Assembly: GCA_965262505.1 (NCBI GenBank)
Contig: CBDHFM010000030.1
Location: 868,001 to 932,000 of the forward strand
Reading direction: 5' to 3'
DNA length: 64,000 nucleotides
DNA from: JACPPO01 sp965262505
GTDB lineage: Bacteria; Acidobacteriota; Vicinamibacteria; Vicinamibacterales; UBA2999
The first letter of the stretch is position 1; each line of letters opens with the position of its first letter. The notes beneath the pieces were generated by a model. It did not search any database. It worked only from the letters and a program-made list of their open reading frames with translations, and had not been told where the DNA came from. The translations under genes were made by a program, and so were the position numbers. Of this stretch, positions 17,163 to 25,826 are shown one piece after another.

Positions 17163-18614
17163 GCCGGGTTCAAGGGGTCGTCGCAACACGTCCTCGCTGG
17201 TGTGAGAGTAGCAGTTCGTTGAAGGCTTCGGATGGGGTTTTCCAACCGAGAGTCTTCCGCGGTCGGCGGTTGAGTGTGGCCGCGACAGCAGCGACGTCGC
17301 TAGTACTGTGCCGATTGAGGTCAGTCCCTTTGGGGAAGTACTGGCGCAGCAGGCCGTTGGTGTTCTCGTTCGTGCCGCGCTGCCACGGACTGCGGGGGTC
17401 GCAGAAGAAGACTTGCAGCCCAGTGTCGATACGCAGTTGAGCGTGCTGGGCCATCTCCGCGCCTTGGTCCCAGGTCAGGGACCGACGAAGCTGATCAGGG
17501 AGCGCAGTGATCGTCGATGTGATCGCATCCCGTACGGCTTCGGCGCCATGCCCCGCAAGAGCCAGACCGTTCTTGACCCTGAGTCGGCCACGTTCGGCCA
17601 TGCGGGGTAGGTGGAGCAGCATCGTGAATCGGGTGGTGCGTTCGACCAATGTGCCGATCGCGGAGCTGCCAAGGCCGATGATGAGGTCGCCTTCCCAGTG
17701 TCCAGGAACCGCTCGGTCCTCGGCCTCGGCGGGCCGCTCGCCGATCATGATGTCGGGGCCTACAAACTCCTTGCCGCGACCACGGCGGCGAGCCCTCGGC
17801 GCGCGCAGCGCCCGCCCGGTGCGCAGGCAGGCCGTCAGCTCGCGGCGCAGTGCCCCCCGCCCCTGGATGTACAGCGCTTGGTAAATCGCCTCGTGCGAGA
17901 CCCTCATCGATTCATCGTCGGGATACTCGATCCGGAGCCGATGGGCGATCTGCTGCGGGCTCCACGATGTCACCCAATGTCGGTCCTGGCGGCGGCCATG
18001 ACGTCGACCACTCCAGGAGCCCACGTTTGGGCCAGGCACGGGCGTCCCGTCCTCAGCCATCACTGTGCCTGCGAGGCGGTCCTGCACGTAGCTCCTCAGC
18101 CGATCGTTCGCGGCCAGCTTGGCTATTTTCGGGCGCTTGGCACGTCGGGCGCTGTGCCACTGCGCAGTCGACGCCCGATACGCCAGACCGCCGCTCCGAG
18201 TCGCCGCGTTGCGACGTAGCTCTCGCGAGACAGTCGACGGGGCTCTCCGGAGCCGACGGGCAATGTCACGCACCCCGGCGCCCTGAGCTCGCAGGATCGC
18301 GATCTCTTCCCGCTCCGCAAAGGACAGGTAGCGAGCCGATCGGGGCGCCAAGCTGATCGGCGGCATACCACCGCCCTCACGGAACCAACGACCACCCACG
18401 GGCGGCGACACGCCACAGGACACAGCGGCATCCTCACTCGACAGCCCCCGCGCGATCGCCTTCCAGAACCGTTGCTGCTCCGCACGCCCCGTTGCCGGCG
18501 GCCGACCAGGCGAACGCATCGCAGGCCGACCCGCCCGGTCTGACCTTCTCCGTTTCCGTCTCTGCATTGCAGCACCTCATCATCGAGGTGTTGCGACGAC
18601 CAGTTGAATTCACC
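17163..18614 (-). mobile_element. IS30-family element (1452 bp) with 3-bp target duplication
   Basis: Imperfect inverted repeats: GCCGGGTTCAAGGGGTCG at 17163-17180 and, on the other strand, GGTGAATTCAACTGGTCG ending at 18614; both continue TCGCAACAC. Flanked by TTG at 17160-17162 and 18615-18617. Inserted in IS3-C orfB. Confidence 0.9.
17170..18567 (-). CDS. IS30-family transposase
   Basis: 465 aa, slightly longer than usual for IS30. N-terminal helix-turn-helix regions (RYLSFAEREEIAILRAQGAG and RRAPSTVSRELRRNA), then SWSPQQIAHRLR, SHEAIYQALYIQGRGALRRE and a DDE core: D in VPGHWEGDLIIGLG, D in SLTWDQGAEMAQH, E in RGTNENTNGLLRQYFPKGTD. The start at 18567 is the longest option; an internal start would remove about 40 residues. 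The frame is intact, so the element is probably still mobile. Confidence 0.93.
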   Translation of the reverse strand: MQRRKRRRSDRAGRPAMRSPGRPPATGRAEQQRFWKAIARGLSSEDAAVSCGVSPPVGGRWFREGGGMPPISLAPRSARYLSFAEREEIAILRAQGAGVRDIARRLRRAPSTVSRELRRNAATRSGGLAYRASTAQWHSARRAKRPKIAKLAANDRLRSYVQDRLAGTVMAEDGTPVPGPNVGSWSGRRHGRRQDRHWVTSWSPQQIAHRLRIEYPDDESMRVSHEAIYQALYIQGRGALRRELTACLRTGRALRAPRARRRGRGKEFVGPDIMIGERPAEAEDRAVPGHWEGDLIIGLGSSAIGTLVERTTRFTMLLHLPRMAERGRLRVKNGLALAGHGAEAVRDAITSTITALPDQLRRSLTWDQGAEMAQHAQLRIDTGLQVFFCDPRSPWQRGTNENTNGLLRQYFPKGTDLNRHSTSDVAAVAATLNRRPRKTLGWKTPSEAFNELLLSHQRGRVATTP

Positions 18615-19223
18615 TTGCGACCCGGCATCACTGTGATGTACGAGGCCGGTGAGGGCGTCGCCCCGGCGGGCGTAGATCGCCTGCTCCAACGCATCCAGCA
18701 CGCAGTCCGTGCGCATGGAGGCCGACACCCGCCAGCCCACCATGCGTCGCGCAAACACGTCGATGACGAACGCGACGTAAACAAAGCCGCCCCAGGTTGC
18801 GACGTGCGTGAAATCGGAGACCCAGAGCTGATTCGGACGGGTGGCCACGAATCGGCGGTCAACGAGGTCCACCGGGCGACCGCCCTCACCTGCGTGGGTC
18901 GTGGTGACCCAGGCCCGGCCCCGGACGGCCCCGGCAAGGCCCATCGCGCGCAGCAGGCGCGCCACGGTGCAGCGCGCCACGCGGACGCCGTCCCGCCGCA
19001 GCTGCTTCCAGACTTTCCGGGGGCCGTAGACCTGCTGGTGCGCGTCATAGACCCGCTGAATCTCGCCGCGGAGCTGATCGTCGCGCTGCGCCCGTGCGGA
19101 CCGGCGCGTCGGATGTGTCCGCTGGTGCCGATGGCGATGATACGTCGACGGGGCGATCGGCAGCACGGCGCAGATCGGCTCGACCCCGAACACGGCGTGA
19201 TGGTCGTCGATGAACTGGACCAT
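18615..19223 (-). pseudogene. IS3-C OrfB, N-terminal piece
   Basis: Starts MVQFIDDHHAVFGVEPICAV and carries YGPRKVWKQLRRDGV, the first catalytic D in LWVSDFTHVATWGG and the second in GLVHHSDAGSQ, where IS30 cuts the gene. Continues in the pieces at 17162-17079 and 15733-15529. Confidence 0.9.
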
Positions 19224-19239
19224 CGTGGCGACGTCCTCC

Positions 19240-19339
19240 GGCGGTCGAGCTCCGCCTGGGCGAAATACGCGAACGCTTTCCGCAGGATCTCATTCGCCCG
19301 CTTCAGCTCACGGACCTCGCGCTCCAGCTCCTTCAACGG
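19240..19339 (-). pseudogene. IS3-C OrfA, C-terminal remnant
   Basis: Reads LKELEREVRELKRANEILRK then AFAYFAQAELDRR, the zipper and linker region of IS3 OrfA. The N-terminal helix-turn-helix is absent because IS6 copy B begins at 19340. Confidence 0.85.
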
Positions 19340-20130
19340 CATTGTCAACTTGTCGAGGGCAGCGCGCTCTTGCCCCGTGACATCGACGGCCCCGATTGTT
19401 ATCAGCAGGCGCACGTCACCGCATCCCATTCAACAAACGCGCGGGTGCGGAGCAGACGGTGGTGAGCCGACCGCAGGAGGTGTCGACCGACGCGGAAGAG
19501 ATTCTGCACGATACCGTGAACCGACGCGAACCGCTGGAGCTGAGCGGCCGACTTGAAACGCCGCATCTGGCGCTCACGCTGTCGGGTCGGTTGATGGGAG
19601 ACCTCCGCGCGGTTGTTCGCGTACTGATCGGTGCAGTGAAGCACCGATGGCATCACCGTGCGACAGGCGGCGGAGTAGCTGCGCAGCTTGTCGGTAATCA
19701 GGCGTCGCGGCACGTGCCGCTGGGTCTTCAGTAACGTGCGAAAGAAGCGCACCGCGGCGTGCCGATTCCGTCGCGGTTGCACGAGGACGTCAAGGACGTC
19801 ACCGTCCTCATCCACGGCGCGCCACAAGTATTGCTGGCGACCCTGGATCGTGACGAACACCTCGTCGAGATGCCAGGTGTCTCCGAGCCGGCCACGGCGC
19901 CGCCGCAATCGGCCCGTATACTCAGGACCGAACCGCCGACACCATTTCCGGATGGCCTCATAGGTGACGTCGACACCCCGGCGGGCCAGCAAGTCCTCCA
20001 CGTCCCGGAAGCTGAGCGCGAAGCGATGATAGAGCCACACCGCGTGGCTGATGATTTCAGGGGGAAACCGGTATCCGCGGTAGCTGGGCATGCGGTAACT
20101 CTGCCAGCAGGAGGCCAAGTTGACAATGCC
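19340..20130. mobile_element. IS6-family insertion sequence, copy B (791 bp)
   Basis: Terminal repeats GGCATTGTCAACTTG (19340-19354) and CAAGTTGACAATGCC (20116-20130). The left flank is IS3-C orfA and the right flank is an IS5 C-terminal fragment, so IS6-mediated deletion or inversion has joined two unrelated elements; no target duplication. Confidence 0.9.
19402..20118 (-). CDS. IS6-family DDE transposase, copy B
   Basis: 238 aa, differing from copy A (4578-5294) at only about seven positions (for example PPEIISH versus PPDIISH, LLKTQRH versus LLKNQRH). DDE residues TWHLDEVF, LITDKLRSY and NNRAEVSHQPTRQRER are present and the frame is open. Two such copies about 15 kb apart in the same orientation offer sites for homologous deletion of everything between them, including the bridge-RNA IS110 elements. 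Confidence 0.93.
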   Translation of the reverse strand: MASCWQSYRMPSYRGYRFPPEIISHAVWLYHRFALSFRDVEDLLARRGVDVTYEAIRKWCRRFGPEYTGRLRRRRGRLGDTWHLDEVFVTIQGRQQYLWRAVDEDGDVLDVLVQPRRNRHAAVRFFRTLLKTQRHVPRRLITDKLRSYSAACRTVMPSVLHCTDQYANNRAEVSHQPTRQRERQMRRFKSAAQLQRFASVHGIVQNLFRVGRHLLRSAHHRLLRTRAFVEWDAVTCAC

Positions 20131-20402
20131 CCCACGTGTCTCGACACGGACCGCGGTCGAGCGCTCGTGATCGCACGATCGTGGCGGTCAAGGAGAGAGG
20201 ACGGCGACGCTGGACGAAGACGTCTGGCTATCATGGGCAGGCCCGCGTGGAGAACGCGTTCTTCCGATACAAGTCGATCATCGGAGACAGCCTTCGAGCG
20301 TGCAGTCCCGTAGGGCGGGGGACTGAGGTCGACCTCGCGTGCAACATCCTGAATCAGATGACTGTGCTTGGCAGGCCAATGTCGTACCGCATCGGTCGGT
20401 GA
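20131..20402 (+). pseudogene. IS5-family transposase, C-terminal relic A
   Basis: From the IS6-B boundary the frame reads SRHGPRSSARDRTIVAVKER, KTSGYHGQARVENAFFRYKS and ILNQMTVLGRPMSYRIGR to a stop. The GYH-x-Q-x-RVEN-x-FFRYKSIIG block is the catalytic-E region of IS5-group transposases. The first two thirds are missing. A second relic of the same element lies at 24720-25048. Confidence 0.8.
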
Positions 20403-20452
20403 AGGAACTGTGGATCGGGATCGGTGCGGGCTAGCTCCGATTCATGCAACAA

Positions 20453-20602
20453 CGCCTCGCTCCGGCCGGGCGTCCAGGCAGCGATCGCTTCCGAGGACAA
20501 CCACACCGTCACATCGCCGCGTCGAACGAGGGCCTGATTGTAGGCCGCCCAGTTCGCCACGCGATACTTCGTCTTATACGTGGGATGAACCTTCGACTTC
20601 AT
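20453..20602 (-). pseudogene. IS5-family transposase, N-terminal relic
   Basis: Reads MKSKVHPTYKTKYRVANWAA then YNQALVRRGDVTVWLSSEAI, the N-terminus of an IS5-group transposase. After about 50 residues it breaks at a further copy of the IS5-like end GTTGTTGCATGAAT (rc near 20440-20455). The element's own left end, also GTTGTTGCATGAAT, lies at about 20673-20690. Oriented opposite to the C-terminal relic just upstream, so this is not a simple split gene. Confidence 0.75.
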
Positions 20603-20885
20603 CCCCGTAGTGTGGCTCCTGCGGAGGGTCCCGAGAAGTGCGAGCCACGCCGCCCCACCTGCAGCGGGTATTCATGCAACAACGCCGCGATTGCCGTACT
20701 CGTCGTATTTCCTCTCCCACACCAACTCCGTCCGAAGGAGGGAAAAGGGATGCGGGTGCCCCGGGCCGTAGGCTTTCCCATTGCTACTCATTCCTTTTTC
20801 GCCTTCTTGCCCGTCTCACGGGCAGATGCCGTAGTGTCCCATTAATCGGCCGAGCCCAAGGATCAGCGCGCCAAACGAGATCGCG

Positions 20886-20932
20886 ATGCCTTGGGGGGAA
20901 TTCGACCAAGTATTCGTCAACTTGACACTGCC
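20886..20932. repeat. Diverged half of the IS6-like miniature element
   Basis: CCTTGGGGGGAATTCGACCA ... TATTCGTCAACTTGACACTGCC aligns with the right 47 bp of the element at 5322-5440. Only the right terminal repeat survives. Confidence 0.55.
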
Positions 20933-21003
20933 AATGCAACAGTGCCAGAGGGGGATGTCCCGCCCCGCGACGGTAGGCCGCCCGTCGATCCCGCCCGCCC
21001 TAA

Positions 21004-21260
21004 TTAACCTTTGCCCTCGTCTCCACCGACGTTCAGCTCGAGGTACTCCATCTTCGGGGTGCCATCGAGGAACAGGACACCGCTCGATCAACTGCTCGGC
21101 GTGCTTCATCTCGTCGATCGACTGCTTGCGAATATACGAGCCGAGCCGGTGATAGCCCCAGTGGTGGCACATCTGCGTCCGAACAAACTCAGCGTCTTGA
21201 TCTCCAACGACCGCTTTCGTCGTAATCAATGCATCCGTGTGCCCCAAAAGGACTGCCACA
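21004..21260 (-). pseudogene. Bacterioferritin fragment with a frameshift
   Basis: The minus strand reads FVRTQMCHHWGYHRLGSYIR then KQSIDEMKHAEQLIER, the first ferroxidase helix region of bacterioferritin (HWGY..L..YIR.ESIDEMKHA). After LIER a one-base shift is needed to continue VLFLDGTPKMEYLELNVGGD to the stop at 21004. A normal bacterioferritin continues another 80 residues, and the first helix is also degenerate. A relic of an iron-storage gene. Confidence 0.8.
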
Positions 21261-21360
21261 GCGTATCGAGCAGCGGCTTTAGCTTGATATCTGGCTCGAA
21301 CGATCCGGTGTCGATAATGAGCTCGGGAAGCATCAGAACGTCCCGGTCAAACGGTTCAAG
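21226..21360 (-). pseudogene. Short C-terminal fragment, family unrecognised
   Basis: Reads LEPFDRDVLMLPELIIDTGS then FEPDIKLKPLLDTLWQSFWG to a stop at 21226. It looks protein-like but I cannot name the family. Wedged between the methyltransferase stop and the bacterioferritin relic; probably another recombination scrap. Confidence 0.35.
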
Positions 21361-21889
21361 GTTCAGCCAGTACCCGGAGCGCGATCACACTCGCGAGCAT
21401 CCGGCCGTCCACCTCGCCCTCCCGCTGTCGCAGGATCTCGAGCGGCCGCACCAGCCGCGGTAGCTCCCCGCTCTCAAGGAGAAAGTGCGGGTTGGTCGGG
21501 CGACCCCGCCCGGCCTGAGCGCGCGTGAACGTCTCGTACACCAACACGCCGCCGGGGGCGAGCGCGTCAACCAGCACCGGCACGAGCGGACGGTGGAGGT
21601 AGTGCACCACCACAATCACGTCGAAGCGCGCCGAGCCCAGTCCCGCCGCGCCCGTTTCGAGATCACGCACCTCGGCGGTCACCGGCAGACCCCGGCGCGC
21701 CGCCTCGGCCCGCAGGCCACCGATCGCGCCGGGGTCGCGATCGACCGCGAGTGTCGTCAGCCCCTCAGCCGCTAGCCACAGCGCATGCTGCCCCCGGCCG
21801 CACGCGATGTCGAGCGCACGACCCGTCGCCGGCAGAAGATCCCGGTGCATGGTCAACCAGCGCGCCGCCGCCGGCAGGGTGTGTGCCAT
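21356..21889 (-). CDS. Class I SAM-dependent methyltransferase (TehB-like)
   Basis: 177 aa, short but with the expected Rossmann motifs: motif I LDIACGRGQHALWLA (residues 26-40), motif II acidic LAVDRDP, motif post-II RDLETG, motif IV FDVIVVVHYLHRP and motif V ALAPGGVLVYETF. The proline-rich C-terminal NPHFLLESGELPRLV is typical of TehB-like small-molecule methyltransferases; the substrate is unknown. The gene ends at a junction with an unrelated fragment. The frame is intact. Confidence 0.85.
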   Translation of the reverse strand: MAHTLPAAARWLTMHRDLLPATGRALDIACGRGQHALWLAAEGLTTLAVDRDPGAIGGLRAEAARRGLPVTAEVRDLETGAAGLGSARFDVIVVVHYLHRPLVPVLVDALAPGGVLVYETFTRAQAGRGRPTNPHFLLESGELPRLVRPLEILRQREGEVDGRMLASVIALRVLAEP

Positions 21890-21971
21890 TTCGCTCCCGC
21901 TCCAGTGTCGCCGCCGGAGCTGCGATCGAGGGAAAGCAAGCTCTCACCGATGTCTCCAAGGCCAGGAGCTG

Positions 21972-22669
21972 TCAGGCGCGGGCGACGATTAATCGGTATC
22001 CGAGGTCGAGTTCAGTTTTCTTGAGCAGCTCACCGTACTTGCGCCGCCATTCGCCCGAATCGAGGTCGGCGCGTAACCACTCCACTCCGGGTTCGATGTC
22101 GGACAACTTCGAGAACGTCGATATCGCGGCGCGGACGCGCGCATCGAGATAGGCGGCGTGTCGGTGCCAGTGCGCGCCGAGGAAGCCGTCAGTGCAATCG
22201 TGCGGAATCGGAATCGTTTCCACCGTCACGGGCCCGAACACGTGTTCGAAATCGCTGACCGCGGGGAACAACGGGCGATCGATATCGAGGAGCTCGGGAA
22301 AGTAATCGGTCAACCAAAAGCCCGGCACCGCGCGGTCCCAAGTCAGGACGACCACGTGACGGCGCGCGACGCGCCGTAGCTCGCTCAGCCCAAGCGCCTT
22401 GTCGGGCCAGTGGTGCACCGTTAAGACCGCGAGGGCCGCGTCGAAGCTGTCAGGCTGGAACGGCAACGACATCGCCGTGGCCTGGACGACTGAGGCGGAT
22501 CGCGCCGAGCGCTCAGCGATCATCTTCATTGATGGTTCGACGGCAACTACATACCGATCGGGCAGCTCATACGACCCCGCTCCGGCACCGACGTTGACGA
22601 CGGAGTCGGCGGCGCCGAGGCACGCCGGATCGCCGTGGCGATGCGCGGATCGGGCTTGCGGATGTCGGC
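21972..22669 (-). pseudogene. Class I SAM methyltransferase, 5'-truncated and frameshifted
   Basis: The frame from about 22625 gives motif I VVNVGAGAGSYELPDRYVVA, VEPSMKMIAERSARS, the motif IV region FDAALAVLTVHHWPDKALGL and the C-terminal TDGFLGAHWHRHAAYLDARV, a known methyltransferase type. The true start lies upstream in another frame (RKPDPRIATAIRRA, 22669-22620), so one frameshift separates the first 16 residues, and the start codon is replaced by an IS110 fragment at 22670. Function is probably lost. Confidence 0.75.
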
Positions 22670-22798
22670 ATTCGTCAGAAAGCGCATGAACGCAGTCCGG
22701 CCACACCGCTTCCGCTCGGTGATCTGGCCGCGCTCGTTCGCCACCGCCACCTCGAACACGCTCTTTGCGAGATCCACTGCGACTGTCGTACGCTCCAT
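22670..22798 (-). pseudogene. IS110-family transposase, N-terminal relic (different subgroup)
   Basis: Starts MERTTVAVDLAKSVFEVAVA and reads ERGQITERKRCGRTAFMRFL before running into the methyltransferase fragment. The V-A-V-D-x-AK-x-V-FEVA start marks another IS110 branch than elements A-C. About 43 codons remain. Confidence 0.8.
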
Positions 22799-23109
22799 GT
22801 CGGCCTCCTCCTGGTTCGTCCTGAACCGTTCACTGCTCACAACAGGATGCTGTATCGCAGTGCCGGGAGGAGTCCATGTCAGTCGGGAAGGCTCCGACGC
22901 CAGCCAGGGGCGCCGCCGGGCTGGTCCATCTCAAGGCCCATTCCTCGCCAATCGTAAACAGGCAAGCGGAGGACGGCGCAGCCATGGACACGCCAGGCAC
23001 GTGGCGGCATCCGGGCTTTTTCCGGTGAGTGTGGCTATCCCAGTAGCCGACTTTGGGTAAAGAAAGATGAAACGTTCCAGTTCAGGGTACGATCCCAACG
23101 GACCTGACA
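22799..23109. other. Intergenic: IS110-D 5' flank and barrel-gene leader
   Basis: No gene seen. The left part (22799-22990) is the upstream region of the IS110-D relic and may be its non-coding end. The right part holds TGTGGCTATCCCAGTA (23030-23045), repeated at 24136-24151 on the far side of the barrel gene. Confidence 0.5.
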
Positions 23110-24051
23110 ATGATGTGCACCAGGAGGTCGCTCTTCGGCGCTTGCGTGCTGGCTCTCGCCGGTGCCGGACTGACCACCGGCTCGGCCTCGGCGCAGCCAG
23201 CGTCGGGCTTCTATCTGAGCCAGGAGATCGGGCTCAACGTCGCGCCGGCGGTGGCGCTGCTCGGCAACAGCACCGACCGGGCCAGCCGCTGTGACGAGTT
23301 TATCAACCCCCGTTTCGCGGAGGTCCCCGGGTGCACCGATCCGACCCGCGGGTCGGGCGCGGGGTGGAAGACCACCTACGACCGCGCCGCTGGCATCCTG
23401 GCGGGACTGTCGGCCGGCTACCGGTTCGGCGGGCGACTGCGCGTCGAAGCGGAATGGTTCCATCGGGAGTCGGCGTACGATCAGACCGCGCCGGTGACGA
23501 GCGCGACCGGCGACACCTTTGCGAAGCTGGACGGCGAGATCCAGCGGGCCGAGGACCGGATCGGCAGCCTCTCGTCGCAGCACGTCTTCGCCAACGCGTA
23601 CGTCGACTTCCCCGGTCGGAGCCGTGTGACGCCGTACGTCGGAGCCGGAGTCGGCATCGGTCTGACCGAGCTGGACTACGGTGACTTGTGGGCGCGGAAC
23701 CCCGACCCCGCTGCGATCGGCACGGCCGCGGGCCTCCCGAATGAGGCGGAGATCCGCCGGAACCTTGCGGCCACCACCACGAGTAAACAGGCGGAGCTGC
23801 ACGACCGACTGACCGGGTACCAGGTGTTGGGCGGCGTGGACTACGCCATGTCGGATGCCGTCTCGCTCGGCATCAAGGGCCGCTGGGGCCGCTTCGGCCG
23901 CTTCGCCGCCGAAGACATCGAATGGGAGCGCCTCCGGAGCCACGCGTCGGAACTACGTCTCGACGGCAGCGAGCCGGTGACATTCCGCATCCGTACAGAC
24001 GGCGCGCTCTCGTTCGTGGGCGTCAGCTTGGCTATGCGGTATACGTTCTGA
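23110..24051 (+). CDS. Outer-membrane beta-barrel protein, porin-like
   Basis: 313 aa with signal peptide (SLFGACVLALAGAGLTTGSASA, cleaved before QPASGFY), alternating hydrophobic strands such as AAGILAGLSAGYRFGGRLRV and VTPYVGAGVGIGLTELDYGD, and a C-terminal strand ending LSFVGVSLAMRYTF with the terminal Phe recognised by BAM. An 8- to 12-strand barrel of the OmpA/OmpW-like class is likely; two Cys in the first loop may form a disulfide. The start is at tandem ATGs (23110 or 23113) with no strong ribosome-binding site. Flanked by 16-bp direct repeats. Function unknown. Confidence 0.8.
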   Translation: MMCTRRSLFGACVLALAGAGLTTGSASAQPASGFYLSQEIGLNVAPAVALLGNSTDRASRCDEFINPRFAEVPGCTDPTRGSGAGWKTTYDRAAGILAGLSAGYRFGGRLRVEAEWFHRESAYDQTAPVTSATGDTFAKLDGEIQRAEDRIGSLSSQHVFANAYVDFPGRSRVTPYVGAGVGIGLTELDYGDLWARNPDPAAIGTAAGLPNEAEIRRNLAATTTSKQAELHDRLTGYQVLGGVDYAMSDAVSLGIKGRWGRFGRFAAEDIEWERLRSHASELRLDGSEPVTFRIRTDGALSFVGVSLAMRYTF

Positions 24052-24309
24052 TCGAGCAATACGGCAGCCCGTGCGTGTTCCCCAGCGCGGGGGGAAGCTA
24101 GGCGATACCGTGGGCGAGGCTGTTTCTGGTGCGTCTGTGGCTATCCCAGTAATCGCTTTTGTGAAAAAACATAATAAAAACAGTTGGTGAGATGCCGTTC
24201 CCACCACCCAGACCCTTAATGCCGGGTCGAAACGTTTTTTCGCCTTTCTGGTAGGCACCTGCACCGCCTCGGCTCTCGCCCACCTGTCGCAAACGACCGT
24301 TTACGACGC

Positions 24310-24669
24310 ATGCCGATCGACTCCGCCCGCGTCTCGAAGGCAGACGGCTCCCAGTCGCTGGAAGTGCCGGCGGAGCGGGGGGCGGTGCTCAGGCGCGCGG
24401 CCGAGGAGTTCCGAAAAACGGGTGTTCCTGTCCACCCTGGACGACATTCGGAACTTCTGCGAGGCGTACGGGATCGAGGAACCGAGGTCGAAGTCCCGGG
24501 CGAGCGGGATTCCAAGGGTCTTCAAGTTCCTCGTGACCATGGACGTGGCAGACGTGGAGAGGATGTTGGATGACCGGATGTTCTCCGGACCGGCCCAGCT
24601 CGGCCCCGTCGCAGACGCCATCCGAGGTAAGGCGAAGGAATATCGCGACGCGGCGATTGATCACGGCGT
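24310..24669 (+). pseudogene. Hypothetical protein, frameshifted and 3'-truncated
   Basis: Frame 1 reads SQSLEVPAERGAVLRRAAEE then FRKTG; a one-base shift near 24418 continues VFLSTLDDIRNFCEAYGIEE and MDVADVERMLDDRMFSGPAQ to about 24660, where an IS5-like end GTTGTTGCACGAATC begins. I do not recognise the family. No signal peptide. Confidence 0.45.
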
Positions 24670-24719
24670 TGTTGCACGAATCCTCACTGGCCCGCACGAT
24701 GCCAACCGACAGGATTCTC

Positions 24720-25048
24720 ACCCGCCGATGCGATACGACACTGGTCGGCCGAGGGCGGTCATCCGATTGAGGATTTCGCAGCCGAGGACTACCTCACTCC
24801 CCTGCCCGGCTGGGTTCCGGGCGCGAAGGCCATCTCCGATGATGGATTTGTATCGGAAGAACGCATTCTCCACCCGGCCCTGACGATGGTACCCTGACGC
24901 CTTCTTCCAGCGGCGCCGGCCGAGCGTCTCCACCAACGTGATCGTCCGATCCCGCGCGGGCGACCGCGGGCCGTGGCCAGAGACGTTCGCCGTCCTGGCC
25001 GGTGGGATGACGACTGTCGCACCCCGCGCCTTTGCGGTCTCGTAGACG
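24720..25048 (-). pseudogene. IS5-family transposase, C-terminal relic B
   Basis: Reads AVYETAKARGATVVIPPART, PRSPARDRTITLVETLGRRR, then KASGYHRQGRVENAFFRYKS and ILNRMTALGRPVSYRIGG to the stop. Same element type as the relic at 20131-20402, slightly longer. Joined at 25048 to an IS256 N-terminal fragment. Confidence 0.85.
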
Positions 25049-25360
25049 GCGACCGCTGATGCTCGTACCGCGGACCGCAGATCGCCGTTCGGTCTTCCTC
25101 GAGCATCGTCGTGAGCACCTGCAGGCCGGAGGAGACGGCGAGCTCCAACAGCTCCGCTCGCGTATCGACGAGCAGATCGACGAGCGGCAGCTGGCGCTGG
25201 GGCTGGGAATCACCTTGGTGGGATTGATCGACTGTGCGAGACTCTCGCTTCATGGCGGCTCCTTATTGGCGGGCTTGCGCCCGGGTTTGGTCACCACTCG
25301 TGTATCACGAGCAGTGAGGAGCCGCCGCTCTCAAATTTCAACAGCTATCGGGACATCCCC
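25049..25360 (-). pseudogene. IS256-family element, left end and transposase N-terminus (relic)
   Basis: The terminal repeat GGGGATGTCCCGATAGCTGT (rc ending at 25360) and the leader hairpin (ACTCGTG / CACGAGCAGT) match IS256-C at 34997-36429. The frame from 25253 reads LPLVDLLVDTRAELLELAVS and LQVLTTMLEEDRTAICGPRY, homologous to the first 65 residues of that transposase, then breaks into IS5 sequence. Confidence 0.85.
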
Positions 25361-25432
25361 TGCTCCTGTATCGTGGGGCGGTGACGCGCCCCGTCTTCAT
25401 CGCCCAAATTGACATGAGCCACCTCGACTCAG

Positions 25433-25813
25433 ATGAAGTTCGACTTTGATTTCCTGAAGGACCGCTATGACTACGAGCTGCAGCGGCGAGAGCAGCTCAC
25501 AGCCGCCCTCACGCTGCCGGTCGGCGTCCTGACCGTTCTTGGTGGCGCGATGACCGCCATGGCAAGATCTTTCTCGTACCAGGACGGCTTACTGATGTGG
25601 GTTTTTGGGATCCTCCTAGGCTTGGCCGTCATTGCCTTTTTCCGGTGTATGTTCGACCTCGGCCGCGCCTACCATCGGCAAACGCACATTTACCTACCGC
25701 TGTTGGGCGAACTCCGGGAAACCCGCGAAAAGTGGCAGGCGTTCTACAAGGAGGGATGTGTCCCGAGTCTTGTAGAAAAGCGTCGTGGCGGAAGGCTCCT
25801 GCCGACTGGTTGA
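25433..25813 (+). CDS. Two-TM hypothetical membrane protein, possibly 3'-truncated
   Basis: About 126 aa. Starts MKFDFDFLKDRYDYELQRRE; two hydrophobic segments (about residues 24-45 and 52-72) are followed by a charged cytoplasmic tail with YHRQTHIYLPLLGELRETRE. Proteins with this KFDFDFLKDRYD-type start are scattered in accessory DNA; the two-TM plus helical layout recalls SLATT-like associating proteins of nucleotide-signalling systems, but this is a guess. The last 10-15 residues may be IS256-A end sequence. No partner gene remains. Confidence 0.6.
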   Translation: MKFDFDFLKDRYDYELQRREQLTAALTLPVGVLTVLGGAMTAMARSFSYQDGLLMWVFGILLGLAVIAFFRCMFDLGRAYHRQTHIYLPLLGELRETREKWQAFYKEGCVPSLVEKRRGGRLLPTG

Positions 25814-25826
25814 CGACTCTACCGCG

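Larger units (their letters stand above)
15490..19339 (-). mobile_element. IS3-family element C carrying nested IS110-C and IS30
   Basis: The IS3 right end is TGAATCGTACCGGGTTTC at 15490. Its orfB is in three collinear pieces: 19223-18615, 17162-17079 and 15733-15529. Removing the IS30 (17163-18614, with TTG duplicated on both sides) and the IS110 (15734-17078, one C duplicated) restores one uninterrupted OrfB reading through HHSDAGSQYLSMRYTDRL and GDAYDNALAESVIGLYKTEV. The left end and the start of orfA are missing, cut by the IS6 repeat at 19340. Confidence 0.9.

Noticed and set aside
17700..17720. GHWEGD string in the IS30 transposase resembling the GDTLVV core
   Set aside because: It is the catalytic-Asp motif of IS30 (GHWEGDLIIG); chance similarity to an unrelated exported family.
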